Positions 1 to 7,157 of a DNA stretch of 19,303 nucleotides are shown in pieces. The DNA lies in NCBI GenBank assembly GCA_030377945.1, contig JAUCGD010000049.1, forward strand, positions 1-19,303. Direction: 5' to 3'. The position numbers were made by a program, and so were the translations under genes. A model generated the notes under the pieces. It did not search any database, was not told the DNA's origin, and saw only the letters and a list, made by a program, of their open reading frames with translations. Positions within the stretch are counted from its first letter, which is position 1. The number at the start of each line of letters is the position of its first letter. The DNA comes from Desulfobacterales bacterium HSG17 (GTDB taxonomy: Bacteria; Desulfobacterota; Desulfobacteria; Desulfobacterales; Desulfococcaceae).

Positions 1-164
1 AATACGCTCTTTCAGAGCTTACTTTTTGGGTGGAATTCCGATCCCAGGCCGCTGGCGACTCGACTGAGCTCGCCGAAGCCCTGGGCTTTATCAATTTGCC
101 CTTTCAGGGCTAAGTGTCGTTGTAGGGTTATAACTCATCTGTGTTAATCTGTGCTTCGTTTTAA
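1..164. repeat. GC-rich palindromic repeat stretch downstream of the kinase gene
   Basis: No gene is seen here. The stretch is richer in GC than its surroundings and full of hairpins. GCTCTTTCAGAGC (6-18) and GCCCTTTCAGGGC (98-110) are two versions of the same small hairpin with a TTC loop. Between them CCCAGG (43-48) pairs with CCTGGG (80-85) and, inside that, GGCGA (54-58) pairs with TCGCC (70-74). This is typical of dispersed intergenic palindromic repeats. It lies just 3' of the minus-strand export operon and might help end transcription, but no T-run follows any of the stems on that strand. Confidence 0.5.
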
Positions 165-1394
165 TTATTTCATTTCACTATAATAGTTTGCATAATATTT
201 TTGATAGTATTTATAATAACCTTCTCTTTTCACATCCACTCCATTAAGAATAACCCCAAGAAGGTTTGCCCCGGTTCTACGGAGATGATCTACTGCCCTG
301 CGGTTCATGTTACGGCGCAGGATTCCTGCTTTTACTACAATGGCAACACCATCTGTCTGAGGTGCCAGGAGAAGAGCATCACTTGCAGGTAAAATCGGAG
401 GCGTATCATAAATAATAAAATCAAATTCTTTTTCCAGATAGGATACAAGAAAACCCATTCTTTCAGAACCCAGCAGTTCACCTGGGTTAAGGGGAATTGG
501 GCCTGATGGCAATATAAATAGTCCTGATATTTCTGTTGATACAATAGTGGATTTAATTTTTTTCTTTATATGATGATAATTTTCATTTTTGCCCATAATC
601 TGTTTATAAATCTGTTCCATATTAATAATGTCAAAGGCTGTGGGAACAAACTGAGATTTTGGCTGTTCAGTAAAGTAGAAATTCCCGGTTTTCATCTGAG
701 ACATTATCTGAAAACTTTCCATTGCATGGATATTTAAGGGGCCTTTAAGATCATCTTCTTTGATTAATCCCATATTAATAAGAACATCACCCAGTTTCTG
801 ACCAGTATCTTTGCGCCGCATTAATGCAACCTTTGCATGTTCAACAGTCAGTATATCATTTTCTACCAGAACACTTGCCAGTTTTTTTTCTTCAGGACGG
901 GTCTGCCATTCAATATCTGTGAGTTTTCCTTCCAGAAAACGAAGCTCAACAATTTCCTTTTCACTTTCCAGATGCAAAAGCCCTGTTCTTTTTTGAAGGG
1001 AAATAAGTCTGAAAAGATCATAAATTGTATAATCATCAAGAGAACCGCTTCTAATATCAGAATTAAATATATCAGATAAAATTCCTGTAAGCCCTGCTGA
1101 GTTTCGTGCATTAAAGATTTTGGTGAGCATGGGTTTGCGAAGATCCGCATCAACAATTAAAACATTTTTCCCTGTCTGCACAACATTATATGCAAGATTG
1201 GAAACAGTAACGGTTTTCCCTTCTGACTGGGCTGCACTGGTGATAAGAATGGATTTAGGCGATTTTCCCATTACTGAAAAATGAATATTAGTTCTCAATG
1301 TCCTGTATGCTTCTGCAAAACGGGACTGGGTTCTTGTTCCGTCCAGGAGTGTATCGCCGTATATTTTTTTTGCTACTTCAGTTGATTTTGACAT
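165..1394 (-). CDS. BY-kinase (CpsD/CapB type) with an inserted DUF4388-like domain
   Basis: This is a 409-aa cytoplasmic bacterial tyrosine kinase of the type that autophosphorylates on a C-terminal tyrosine cluster and controls polysaccharide chain length with a Wzz/GumC partner. Visible: Walker A SEGKT (57-61), Walker A' VLIVDADLRKP (78-88), Walker B FIIYDTPP (326-333), the LPSGPIPLNPGELLGS segment (295-310), and eight tyrosines in residues 393-405. Between Walker A' and Walker B, residues about 115-265 are foreign to the family. They begin GSLDDYTIYDLFRL and contain KRTGLLHLE and TGNFYF, like DUF4388/PATAN domains, with a LGDVLINMGLI stretch resembling MshEN/GspE-N repeats. Without the insert the length fits an ordinary CpsD. 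The gene follows its GumC-type partner by 20 bp with a good AGGAG site. Kinase call is firm; insert identity is from motif memory. Confidence 0.93.
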   Translation of the reverse strand: MSKSTEVAKKIYGDTLLDGTRTQSRFAEAYRTLRTNIHFSVMGKSPKSILITSAAQSEGKTVTVSNLAYNVVQTGKNVLIVDADLRKPMLTKIFNARNSAGLTGILSDIFNSDIRSGSLDDYTIYDLFRLISLQKRTGLLHLESEKEIVELRFLEGKLTDIEWQTRPEEKKLASVLVENDILTVEHAKVALMRRKDTGQKLGDVLINMGLIKEDDLKGPLNIHAMESFQIMSQMKTGNFYFTEQPKSQFVPTAFDIINMEQIYKQIMGKNENYHHIKKKIKSTIVSTEISGLFILPSGPIPLNPGELLGSERMGFLVSYLEKEFDFIIYDTPPILPASDALLLAPQTDGVAIVVKAGILRRNMNRRAVDHLRRTGANLLGVILNGVDVKREGYYKYYQKYYANYYSEMK

Positions 1395-1414
1395 TTTACA
1401 TACTCCTTTCTGCC

Positions 1415-2947
1415 CTATGGTTTATCTGCTATGGGAATAACTGACAGCACAGGAAGATTAAGATATTTCTGTACATCTTCTTCAGTGCGAATAGATTGAT
1501 CCATATATTCCCTGAGAAACGCAATACCAATACCAAACATAAGTCCCAGAACTGCCCCAAGAAGCACATTGCGTTTTTTATTGGGCTTAACAGGATATTG
1601 GGGAAGGGATGCTTTTTCAACAATCCGTATATTAGAAGGGTCTAAATTTTCATCAATATTGGATGCTTTTATTTTGGTCAGTAATGTGTCATATAGCTTT
1701 CTATTAGTACTTACATTTCTTTCAAGTATTGTATATTGCAGCTCTTTTTTATTAGCTTGCAGAGCATCGTTTTCAATATCTGATATGGTTTTCTGCAAAA
1801 CAAGCTCTTTGCTCAAAAGAACAGAACGTTTGGCTTTGAGATTTTCCATTTCTTTTCCCAGTTCATCATCCAGTTTTTTCTGGGTTTTTTCAATCCTGCC
1901 GTTAATCTGAACAATCTTGGGGTGCCGCTCTTTATATATTTTGCTGAGCCGGTTAAATTCTACTTCAGCATCTAAAAGCTGTTGATACAGATTGTCAATA
2001 AGGGCATTTTCAACCAGCAGGCGCGCTCCTGCATGATTCATTTTTTTTCTGTAAATACGCCTCAATTCCGCCATCTTTGAATCCAGCTCAAGCCTTTCAT
2101 TTCTGGCTCCAAGATATGCATCATTAAAATCCTGTATCTGCTGAGTAATAACCTGCTGTTTTCCTTCTATGGAAAATATTTTTTCCGTTTGTTTATATGC
2201 CTGAAATTCAGTTTCTGCATCTTCCAGTGTTTTCTTTGTTTCGTATAATTGTGCAGTCATCCAGTTCATAATATCCTGTGAGGATTTAAGTCTTCCTGCT
2301 GCGTCAAATTCAATATATTTCTCTGTCAGTATATTGGCAATATCCCTTGCTGTTTCAGGGTCTTTATCAAGGACATTAATATCCAGAAGATGGGTATCCC
2401 TTACAGGTGAAATTGAAATCTTTTGTGATAACAATTCAACCATTGTTGTCATTTTATCAGGAGGAGGAACCTGCTCTTCCTGTTCTCCTGAAATAAGCTT
2501 TATATTTTTCTTAACTGTATTAAGTAACAGCTTTAAAGGATTGATATTAAGATTATCCTCCTGATTTTGATTATCCATACTGTCAAGTCCCAGTTCTATA
2601 ATTACATTTTCAAGTACAGGTCTGGATTTAATAAGCTTGACATGGGTATTAAAAGCCATTTGCTGATTTATGTAACCTCCGCTATAATCAATATTTTCCC
2701 CGGTAACAGGTGATACTGCCGATTTGTTTTCAATCACCATTTTTCCAACAGCCTGATATATTGGCGTCATTTTGAGAGTAAAAAAAACGGTCAGAGAAAC
2801 AATGATAATAAACCAGGCAAAGATAACCCATTTATGTTTAAGAATTATATGGTAATAATCCTCAAGATTTAAGCCGGGTTCTCCTGAATCTGTTTGATGG
2901 GCAAATTCTGCCATTGAAGATAATTGTTCATTATTTTGATTAGTCAT
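1415..2947 (-). CDS. GumC/Wzz-type polysaccharide co-polymerase (chain-length determinant, GNVR domain)
   Basis: This 510-aa inner-membrane protein should regulate chain length and bridge to the exporter and the tyrosine kinase. It has the classical layout: Wzz-type N-terminus with a membrane segment at about 40-60, a long periplasmic region rich in coiled-coil sequence (about 220-400), a GNVR-like segment (ILERNVSTNRKLYDTLL, from about 407), the Pro-rich stretch before the second membrane segment, and the C-terminal helix at about 460-477. No kinase domain is fused; it is supplied by the next gene. A GTG at 2965 would add six residues, but that GTG is part of the Shine-Dalgarno-like GTGAGGA preceding ATG 2947, so the ATG is preferred. 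Confidence 0.93.
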   Translation of the reverse strand: MTNQNNEQLSSMAEFAHQTDSGEPGLNLEDYYHIILKHKWVIFAWFIIIVSLTVFFTLKMTPIYQAVGKMVIENKSAVSPVTGENIDYSGGYINQQMAFNTHVKLIKSRPVLENVIIELGLDSMDNQNQEDNLNINPLKLLLNTVKKNIKLISGEQEEQVPPPDKMTTMVELLSQKISISPVRDTHLLDINVLDKDPETARDIANILTEKYIEFDAAGRLKSSQDIMNWMTAQLYETKKTLEDAETEFQAYKQTEKIFSIEGKQQVITQQIQDFNDAYLGARNERLELDSKMAELRRIYRKKMNHAGARLLVENALIDNLYQQLLDAEVEFNRLSKIYKERHPKIVQINGRIEKTQKKLDDELGKEMENLKAKRSVLLSKELVLQKTISDIENDALQANKKELQYTILERNVSTNRKLYDTLLTKIKASNIDENLDPSNIRIVEKASLPQYPVKPNKKRNVLLGAVLGLMFGIGIAFLREYMDQSIRTEEDVQKYLNLPVLSVIPIADKP

Positions 2948-2988
2948 AATTATTATAGTCCTCACTCAATATTTTATTAGGCTATAAA

Positions 2989-3903
2989 TTAAAGCCAGCT
3001 TTCAGGGATATTGATTAAATCGCCTGGTTCCAGTTCAATGTCCCTGGCATGTCCTTTTTTTACATCCTCCAGATCAATTTTTATAACAACCTGTTTTTCT
3101 CCCTGTTTTCTTATAATCCTGGTGCGGTTCGGGGCTGCATACTTAGTAAATCCACCTGCCTTTATGCAGGCATTCAGGGCTGTGAGAGCTGTTTTAAATG
3201 TGTATATTCCAGGATTTTTTACCTCTCCTTCAACGTAAACACTTGGCAATTCTTCAAGTTCATCTTTTATGGGAATGTACACAACATCACCAGACTGAAG
3301 AATAGGATTATGGCTCATGTCAACCTGTTCCAATAGTTTAACAAGACTGACTTCCTCACGTACTTTTTGAGACATAAGTTCTTCCAAATCCTCTCCGCCC
3401 TGAATCTGTTCTGTTGCATCCCTGAGTATATATGCAAAATCTCCTCTATTTGCTAAGACTCCCCCTGCTTTTGCAATCAACTGCATCATTGAGGGTTTTG
3501 AGTGCATTTCATAAAGTCCGGGAGATGCAACAGCACCTGAAATATAATATCTAAGGCTGTGATACCCCTTGATCTGCAAATTTACTTCAGGGTTAACAAA
3601 AAAATCGCTTGCCAGAGGCTCAAGAATCCGGCCATGCAGTTCTGAAACTGTCAGTCCTTTGGCAGTGATTGTACCGATAAACGGAACATTTATCTCTCCC
3701 TGCTCCCCAACTGTTAAATCTACGGACTGCTGCTGTTCACCTCCTGCATATATTACCAGTGATAGTACGTCCCTGTGCCCAATGCGATATGCTTCTTCCT
3801 GGGCAGGACAAAGAGAGCAGAGTATCAGGAAAAACATCTGGATTAAGATAAATCCTGTTAATCCCTTTTTCATGATGTTTTCATAATTATTATTTATTCT
3901 CAT
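2989..3903 (-). CDS. Wza-type polysaccharide export (OPX) protein, short form
   Basis: A 304-aa periplasmic/outer-membrane export protein. After a signal-like hydrophobic segment (residues 12-35) comes the Poly_export domain (YRIGHRDVLSLVIY at 39-52 to about 113), then two SLBB domains (about 117-165 and 221-268; VEGEVKNPGIYTF in the second). No canonical lipobox cysteine is clear, although two cysteines (29, 32) lie near the cleavage region. The protein ends at ELEPGDLINIPESWL, directly after the last beta domain, so the C-terminal amphipathic helix that forms the Wza outer-membrane pore is missing. An upstream ATG at 3957 is open in frame, but AGGTGG seven bases before ATG 3903 decides for 3903. 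The outer-membrane barrel gene lies just upstream. Confidence 0.92.
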   Translation of the reverse strand: MRINNNYENIMKKGLTGFILIQMFFLILCSLCPAQEEAYRIGHRDVLSLVIYAGGEQQQSVDLTVGEQGEINVPFIGTITAKGLTVSELHGRILEPLASDFFVNPEVNLQIKGYHSLRYYISGAVASPGLYEMHSKPSMMQLIAKAGGVLANRGDFAYILRDATEQIQGGEDLEELMSQKVREEVSLVKLLEQVDMSHNPILQSGDVVYIPIKDELEELPSVYVEGEVKNPGIYTFKTALTALNACIKAGGFTKYAAPNRTRIIRKQGEKQVVIKIDLEDVKKGHARDIELEPGDLINIPESWL

Positions 3904-3959
3904 ATTTACACCACCTTTTTTAGACATTTTTTTTACTTCAGATAATATGAGATTCATAT

Positions 3960-5195
3960 TTATTGTTTGCCAACATCATATGTTGAATCAAAACCAACCA
4001 TTACATAGGTATTATCATAATCATTTTCATCATACACAGAATCACGCTTATCATATCCACCTGTCAGTTTAACACTCATCCACTCTTTAAACTTATATCC
4101 TATACTGGCAGCAATGCCGAAAGTGTCATCTTCCCGGTCCGAATATTCATAATCGCTTAAACGATAATATCCGTTTAAATCTGTTGACAACCTGTCCATA
4201 AAAATCCGCCCGGCTTTAAATGCAATCTGTCTGGCCCGATAAAAACTATCTGCGAGACCGCTGCTATTAAAATCTTCTTCAAAAGAAAGCCTTGCATAAG
4301 TATTTGAGTAGCGCCATGAAAAAGCAGCCAGGTAAGAAAATGTGTCTGTATCTTCATTAGCTTCATTATCAAAATCTCTCTTATGATACCCCCCGCCAAC
4401 TTCAAAACCCAAATATTTACCCTGTTTTCTGAAAAACAATGAAATCTTGTCAGACATATAATCAGACATATCAACATCATAAATTCTTTTCCATCGCTGG
4501 TATTCCATATCAAGGGAAGCAGTGGGAGAAAAATAATAGAGAAAATCAAATATTCCTTTATGTTCTATATAGTCTTCAGTTGAACCGTTATTATAGCTTT
4601 GTATGGTATTCTGATATTTTAACCCTGTTGCAAATCGTTCGTTAAAACGGTAAAATAGTCCTGGTGTAAGGGTGTTGATGGAATATTTATCTTTTTCCTC
4701 ATCAACTGCAAAACTGTCAGATTCGCTTTGATCGCGGGTCTTGCGAAATTTTTCTTTCAATTCCAGGGTCAACTTGGAAACAGGGGTTGTTTTCATTGAA
4801 AAATCAAGAGAATGCCCTATAAAATTTTTATCATTTGAATCAGGGCCTTTTTCAGGAACATCATCACCGTCTTTATAATAATGAGCATCAAGAGTATATC
4901 CCAGCCTGACACTGCTTTTTGCCGTCTCATAGGCCATCTTTATGCCCGGCTGGATTACATAGGTATAAACCTGTCTTTCATTTACATTATCTTTATAAAA
5001 ATTGCTGTCTGAACGTGCATTTACAGAGAACGTGGGAGTGATCCTCAGTTTGCCGTTACTATCAGACTCAACAGAGAGAGGCGCTAAAAAGATTCTCTCC
5101 GCTGCAATTCCTTTGACTGCGAATATTATCGTTATAAAAATTGCAATAATACATATGCATGGTATTCTACGATTTTGCTTATTAATGCTTTGCAT
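3960..5195 (-). CDS. outer-membrane beta-barrel protein of the export locus (BBP2-like)
   Basis: A 411-aa secreted protein. The first 32 residues form a signal peptide (basic start, hydrophobic CICIIAIFITIIFAVKG, cleavage near GIAA|ER). The rest is a series of alternating amphipathic strands rich in Tyr, Phe, Asp and Gly (examples: SSVRLGYTLDAHYY, ARLSFEEDF, MSVKLTGGYDKRD), as in the putative beta-barrel porin 2 families found in exopolysaccharide loci. It has no enzymatic motif. Start at 5195 follows a GGGGGAGAG ribosome-binding stretch eight bases away. It sits between the FecR-type gene and the exporter gene, and because that exporter lacks its own membrane helix, this barrel is a plausible outer-membrane conduit (inference). 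Exact family assignment is uncertain. Confidence 0.82.
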   Translation of the reverse strand: MQSINKQNRRIPCICIIAIFITIIFAVKGIAAERIFLAPLSVESDSNGKLRITPTFSVNARSDSNFYKDNVNERQVYTYVIQPGIKMAYETAKSSVRLGYTLDAHYYKDGDDVPEKGPDSNDKNFIGHSLDFSMKTTPVSKLTLELKEKFRKTRDQSESDSFAVDEEKDKYSINTLTPGLFYRFNERFATGLKYQNTIQSYNNGSTEDYIEHKGIFDFLYYFSPTASLDMEYQRWKRIYDVDMSDYMSDKISLFFRKQGKYLGFEVGGGYHKRDFDNEANEDTDTFSYLAAFSWRYSNTYARLSFEEDFNSSGLADSFYRARQIAFKAGRIFMDRLSTDLNGYYRLSDYEYSDREDDTFGIAASIGYKFKEWMSVKLTGGYDKRDSVYDENDYDNTYVMVGFDSTYDVGKQ

Positions 5196-5281
5196 GGTTT
5201 ACTCTCCCCCTTCTCCCACGAAAATATTCGGGGATATTATTTATGAAAATGATAATTACTCTTTGAACCCATTTATGTTTA

Positions 5282-5310
5282 ATAATGGCATTTCGTATAA
5301 CAAAAATCAA
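5282..5310 (-). promoter_or_regulatory. possible sigma-70 promoter for the barrel gene
   Basis: On the minus strand TTGATT (5305-5310) and CATTAT (5282-5287) are 17 bases apart, about 87 bases upstream of ATG 5195. Each hexamer matches consensus at four of six positions. It would allow the barrel-exporter-GumC-kinase genes to be transcribed apart from the FecR-type gene. Weak evidence; AT-rich DNA gives such matches often. Confidence 0.25.
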
Positions 5311-5391
5311 TGGGATGAAGGATGTATTCTCAGGCAGAAAATCCCTACCTGTATATAAGAAAAACAAGGCTGATAACATGAGGAATAATGA

Positions 5392-5419
5392 TTGTTCCCA
5401 GGATTATGCCTGGGAACAA
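5392..5419 (-). terminator. perfect 11-bp hairpin after the FecR-type gene
   Basis: TTGTTCCCAGG (5392-5402) and CCTGGGAACAA (5409-5419) form a perfect stem with a six-base loop, ten bases beyond the stop codon of the FecR-type gene. The following minus-strand bases are AT-rich but lack a proper T-run, so it may attenuate rather than stop transcription, or simply be a dispersed palindrome: the GTTCCCA/TGGGAAC ends also occur in the element at 12991-13098. Confidence 0.45.
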
Positions 5420-5428
5420 AATCTGGAA

Positions 5429-6862
5429 TCATACCGGACTTGCAGGTGTTTCATTATCTTCTAAAGACGGTGCTGTTTCATCTTCATCCTGCTCAAATTC
5501 TATTAAAACAGGTTCTTCAACTGTCTCGGAAGTTTCTTCTTTCTGTTTTAATTCTGACTGTGTTTCAGATTCAGCAAGAGAATCTTTCATTGACAATGCT
5601 TCTGATGCAGCAGCAGCAGCTTGAGCCACTTCAGCATGTGCCTCTGCCTGTGCTGCTGAATTCCTGGCAGCAGCAGCAGCATTTTTTGCATTAATCACAC
5701 TATTGGCATTAGCAGCTTCTTTTGCATTGTCATTGGCATTTTGAGCTGACTCAGTCGCCTGTTTTGCACGGGCACTTGCCCTATTCATTTCATCTTCAGA
5801 CTTTGACATACGCTCAGGATCATTATCAGATACTGCAATCTCTGCAACATTGACACCTGCATTTGTTGCAGATGCATTAGCTGCAGCTGCTGAACCGAAT
5901 GCTAAAGCTGAAAAAGCATAAGCTTCAGCTGCTTCAGGTGTTTTTGCACTTAAAGATGAATCTGCCATCTGGCTGGCATTCTGGGCAGCTTCAGCAGCAT
6001 TATCAGCAAGGTCTGTAAAATTGTCTAAGACTTCATTTGCTTTTTCAATTCCTTGTTCATCACCCATTCGCTCTGCTTCTGACAAAATTTCCTGACCGGA
6101 TAAAATATCGGCAGTAGCCAGTGCTGATGCAGCTTCAGCTTTGGCAGCAGCAGCCAGCGCAAGCTCTTTTATATTATTTTTATCTGTATTTTTTAGACGG
6201 GCTTTTGCATCTTCAATGGCCCTTAGTGCAGCTTCACGTCTTTGAGTTGCCTTTACAGCAGCTTTCTGAAGATCAGAGTTGGCAATTTCAGGATTGGACG
6301 GAGGAAGTGCATTTGAAGGAGTATTGACATCAGGTTCAGATATTTGATCTTGCGGGACAGGTTCAAAAGAGCCATCAGTTGCCCAGCTCCCATTGCTTAA
6401 ACCACCTGCAGTCTCTCCTTTGCTATTTACTTCAAGACCTCCAGCAGTTCCTCTGATACCGGCTGTTACTGTTGGTGTTTTGAATTGAAGCTTGCTGCCT
6501 TTTTTTTTGGGTTTAATATTAAAATGCATTTTACCGATTAAAAGATTGACCTGACGCAGCATGCTCTTGCTTTCAGTACCTTTTTCTTCATTCATTGAAA
6601 TATTGGAATCAATATCAAGCTTTATAACATCACCATCATGAAATTGCACCTGGGCACGCCCTCTGTTTGTTACTACTTTATCAGAGCTATAAAGAGTGTG
6701 GGGTATTTTTTTTAGTTTAGCCCATTTACCATTGGTTCTTACTATGACATCTCCTGTATAAGCTGTTACCTGCCCCATTCCTTTGGTTTCCGCTGCATGG
6801 GATGCAGCAAGAGGACAAACAAGAATAAGCAGCATGACAAAGATTTGCATTTTTTTTTGCAT
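5429..6862 (-). CDS. FecR-domain secreted protein with long alanine-rich helical region
   Basis: A 477-aa exported protein. Signal peptide at 1-23 (FVMLLILVCPLAASHA). Residues about 28-145 are a FecR-like domain: GQVTAYTGDVIVRTNGKW, then SDKVVTNRGRAQVQFHDGDVIKL and the hallmark TPTVTAGIRGT (130-139). The usual last strands of FecR are short or absent and the chain passes into a Gly/Ser/Pro linker (150-195). Residues about 196-428 are strongly alanine-rich, nearly proline-free and probably one long helical/coiled-coil rod. The tail (430-477) is acidic. Role unknown; FecR-type proteins commonly accompany exopolysaccharide export loci, and a periplasmic scaffold is possible (inference). Start is set by AGGAGG eight bases before the ATG. 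It is the first gene after a predicted promoter. Confidence 0.85.
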   Translation of the reverse strand: MQKKMQIFVMLLILVCPLAASHAAETKGMGQVTAYTGDVIVRTNGKWAKLKKIPHTLYSSDKVVTNRGRAQVQFHDGDVIKLDIDSNISMNEEKGTESKSMLRQVNLLIGKMHFNIKPKKKGSKLQFKTPTVTAGIRGTAGGLEVNSKGETAGGLSNGSWATDGSFEPVPQDQISEPDVNTPSNALPPSNPEIANSDLQKAAVKATQRREAALRAIEDAKARLKNTDKNNIKELALAAAAKAEAASALATADILSGQEILSEAERMGDEQGIEKANEVLDNFTDLADNAAEAAQNASQMADSSLSAKTPEAAEAYAFSALAFGSAAAANASATNAGVNVAEIAVSDNDPERMSKSEDEMNRASARAKQATESAQNANDNAKEAANANSVINAKNAAAAARNSAAQAEAHAEVAQAAAAASEALSMKDSLAESETQSELKQKEETSETVEEPVLIEFEQDEDETAPSLEDNETPASPV

Positions 6863-6919
6863 AGGAATTACCTCCTTTTTATTAATAATTATAGTAAAAT
6901 ATAAGGTACACTATTTTGT

Positions 6920-6948
6920 AAGATATTTTTTGTAAGGGCTTAAGTCAA
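6920..6948 (-). promoter_or_regulatory. predicted sigma-70 promoter of the export operon
   Basis: On the minus strand a -35 TTGACT (6943-6948) and a -10 TATCTT (6920-6925) are separated by exactly 17 bases. Initiation would fall near 6913, giving a leader of about 50 bases before the AGGAGG site and ATG 6862 of the FecR-type gene. The surrounding interval (6863-7088) is very AT-rich and otherwise shows nothing recognisable. Confidence 0.5.
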
Positions 6949-7088
6949 CGGGGTATAAGGTGTATTTTGTTAGAGGAAATTCCTACCATTATTCTTTTAT
7001 CGTATAATTTTATGTCATCAATAAATTTTTAATTTTGTTGTATTACAAACTGTTAATAAAATATAAACATTTTATTTTATAACAAAAT

Positions 7089-7122
7089 AAAAAAGGGCAA
7101 ACCAAAGGGCCTGCCCTTTTTT
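7089..7122 (-). terminator. intrinsic terminator of the sugar-initiation operon
   Basis: An 11-bp perfect stem, AAAAAAGGGCA (7089-7099) with TGCCCTTTTTT (7112-7122), has a 12-base loop and U-runs on both strands. It begins 36 bases after the dehydratase stop codon at 7158 and separates the initiation operon from the export operon. Confidence 0.85.
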
Positions 7123-7157
7123 ATGACTAAATACCTGAACATAAATTCACAATATTT

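Noticed and set aside
7089..7122. AGGGCAAACC resembles the core of the GEMM c-di-GMP riboswitch
   Set aside because: Only this short string matches; the other conserved GEMM parts and the pairing are missing, and the stretch is fully explained by the terminator hairpin.
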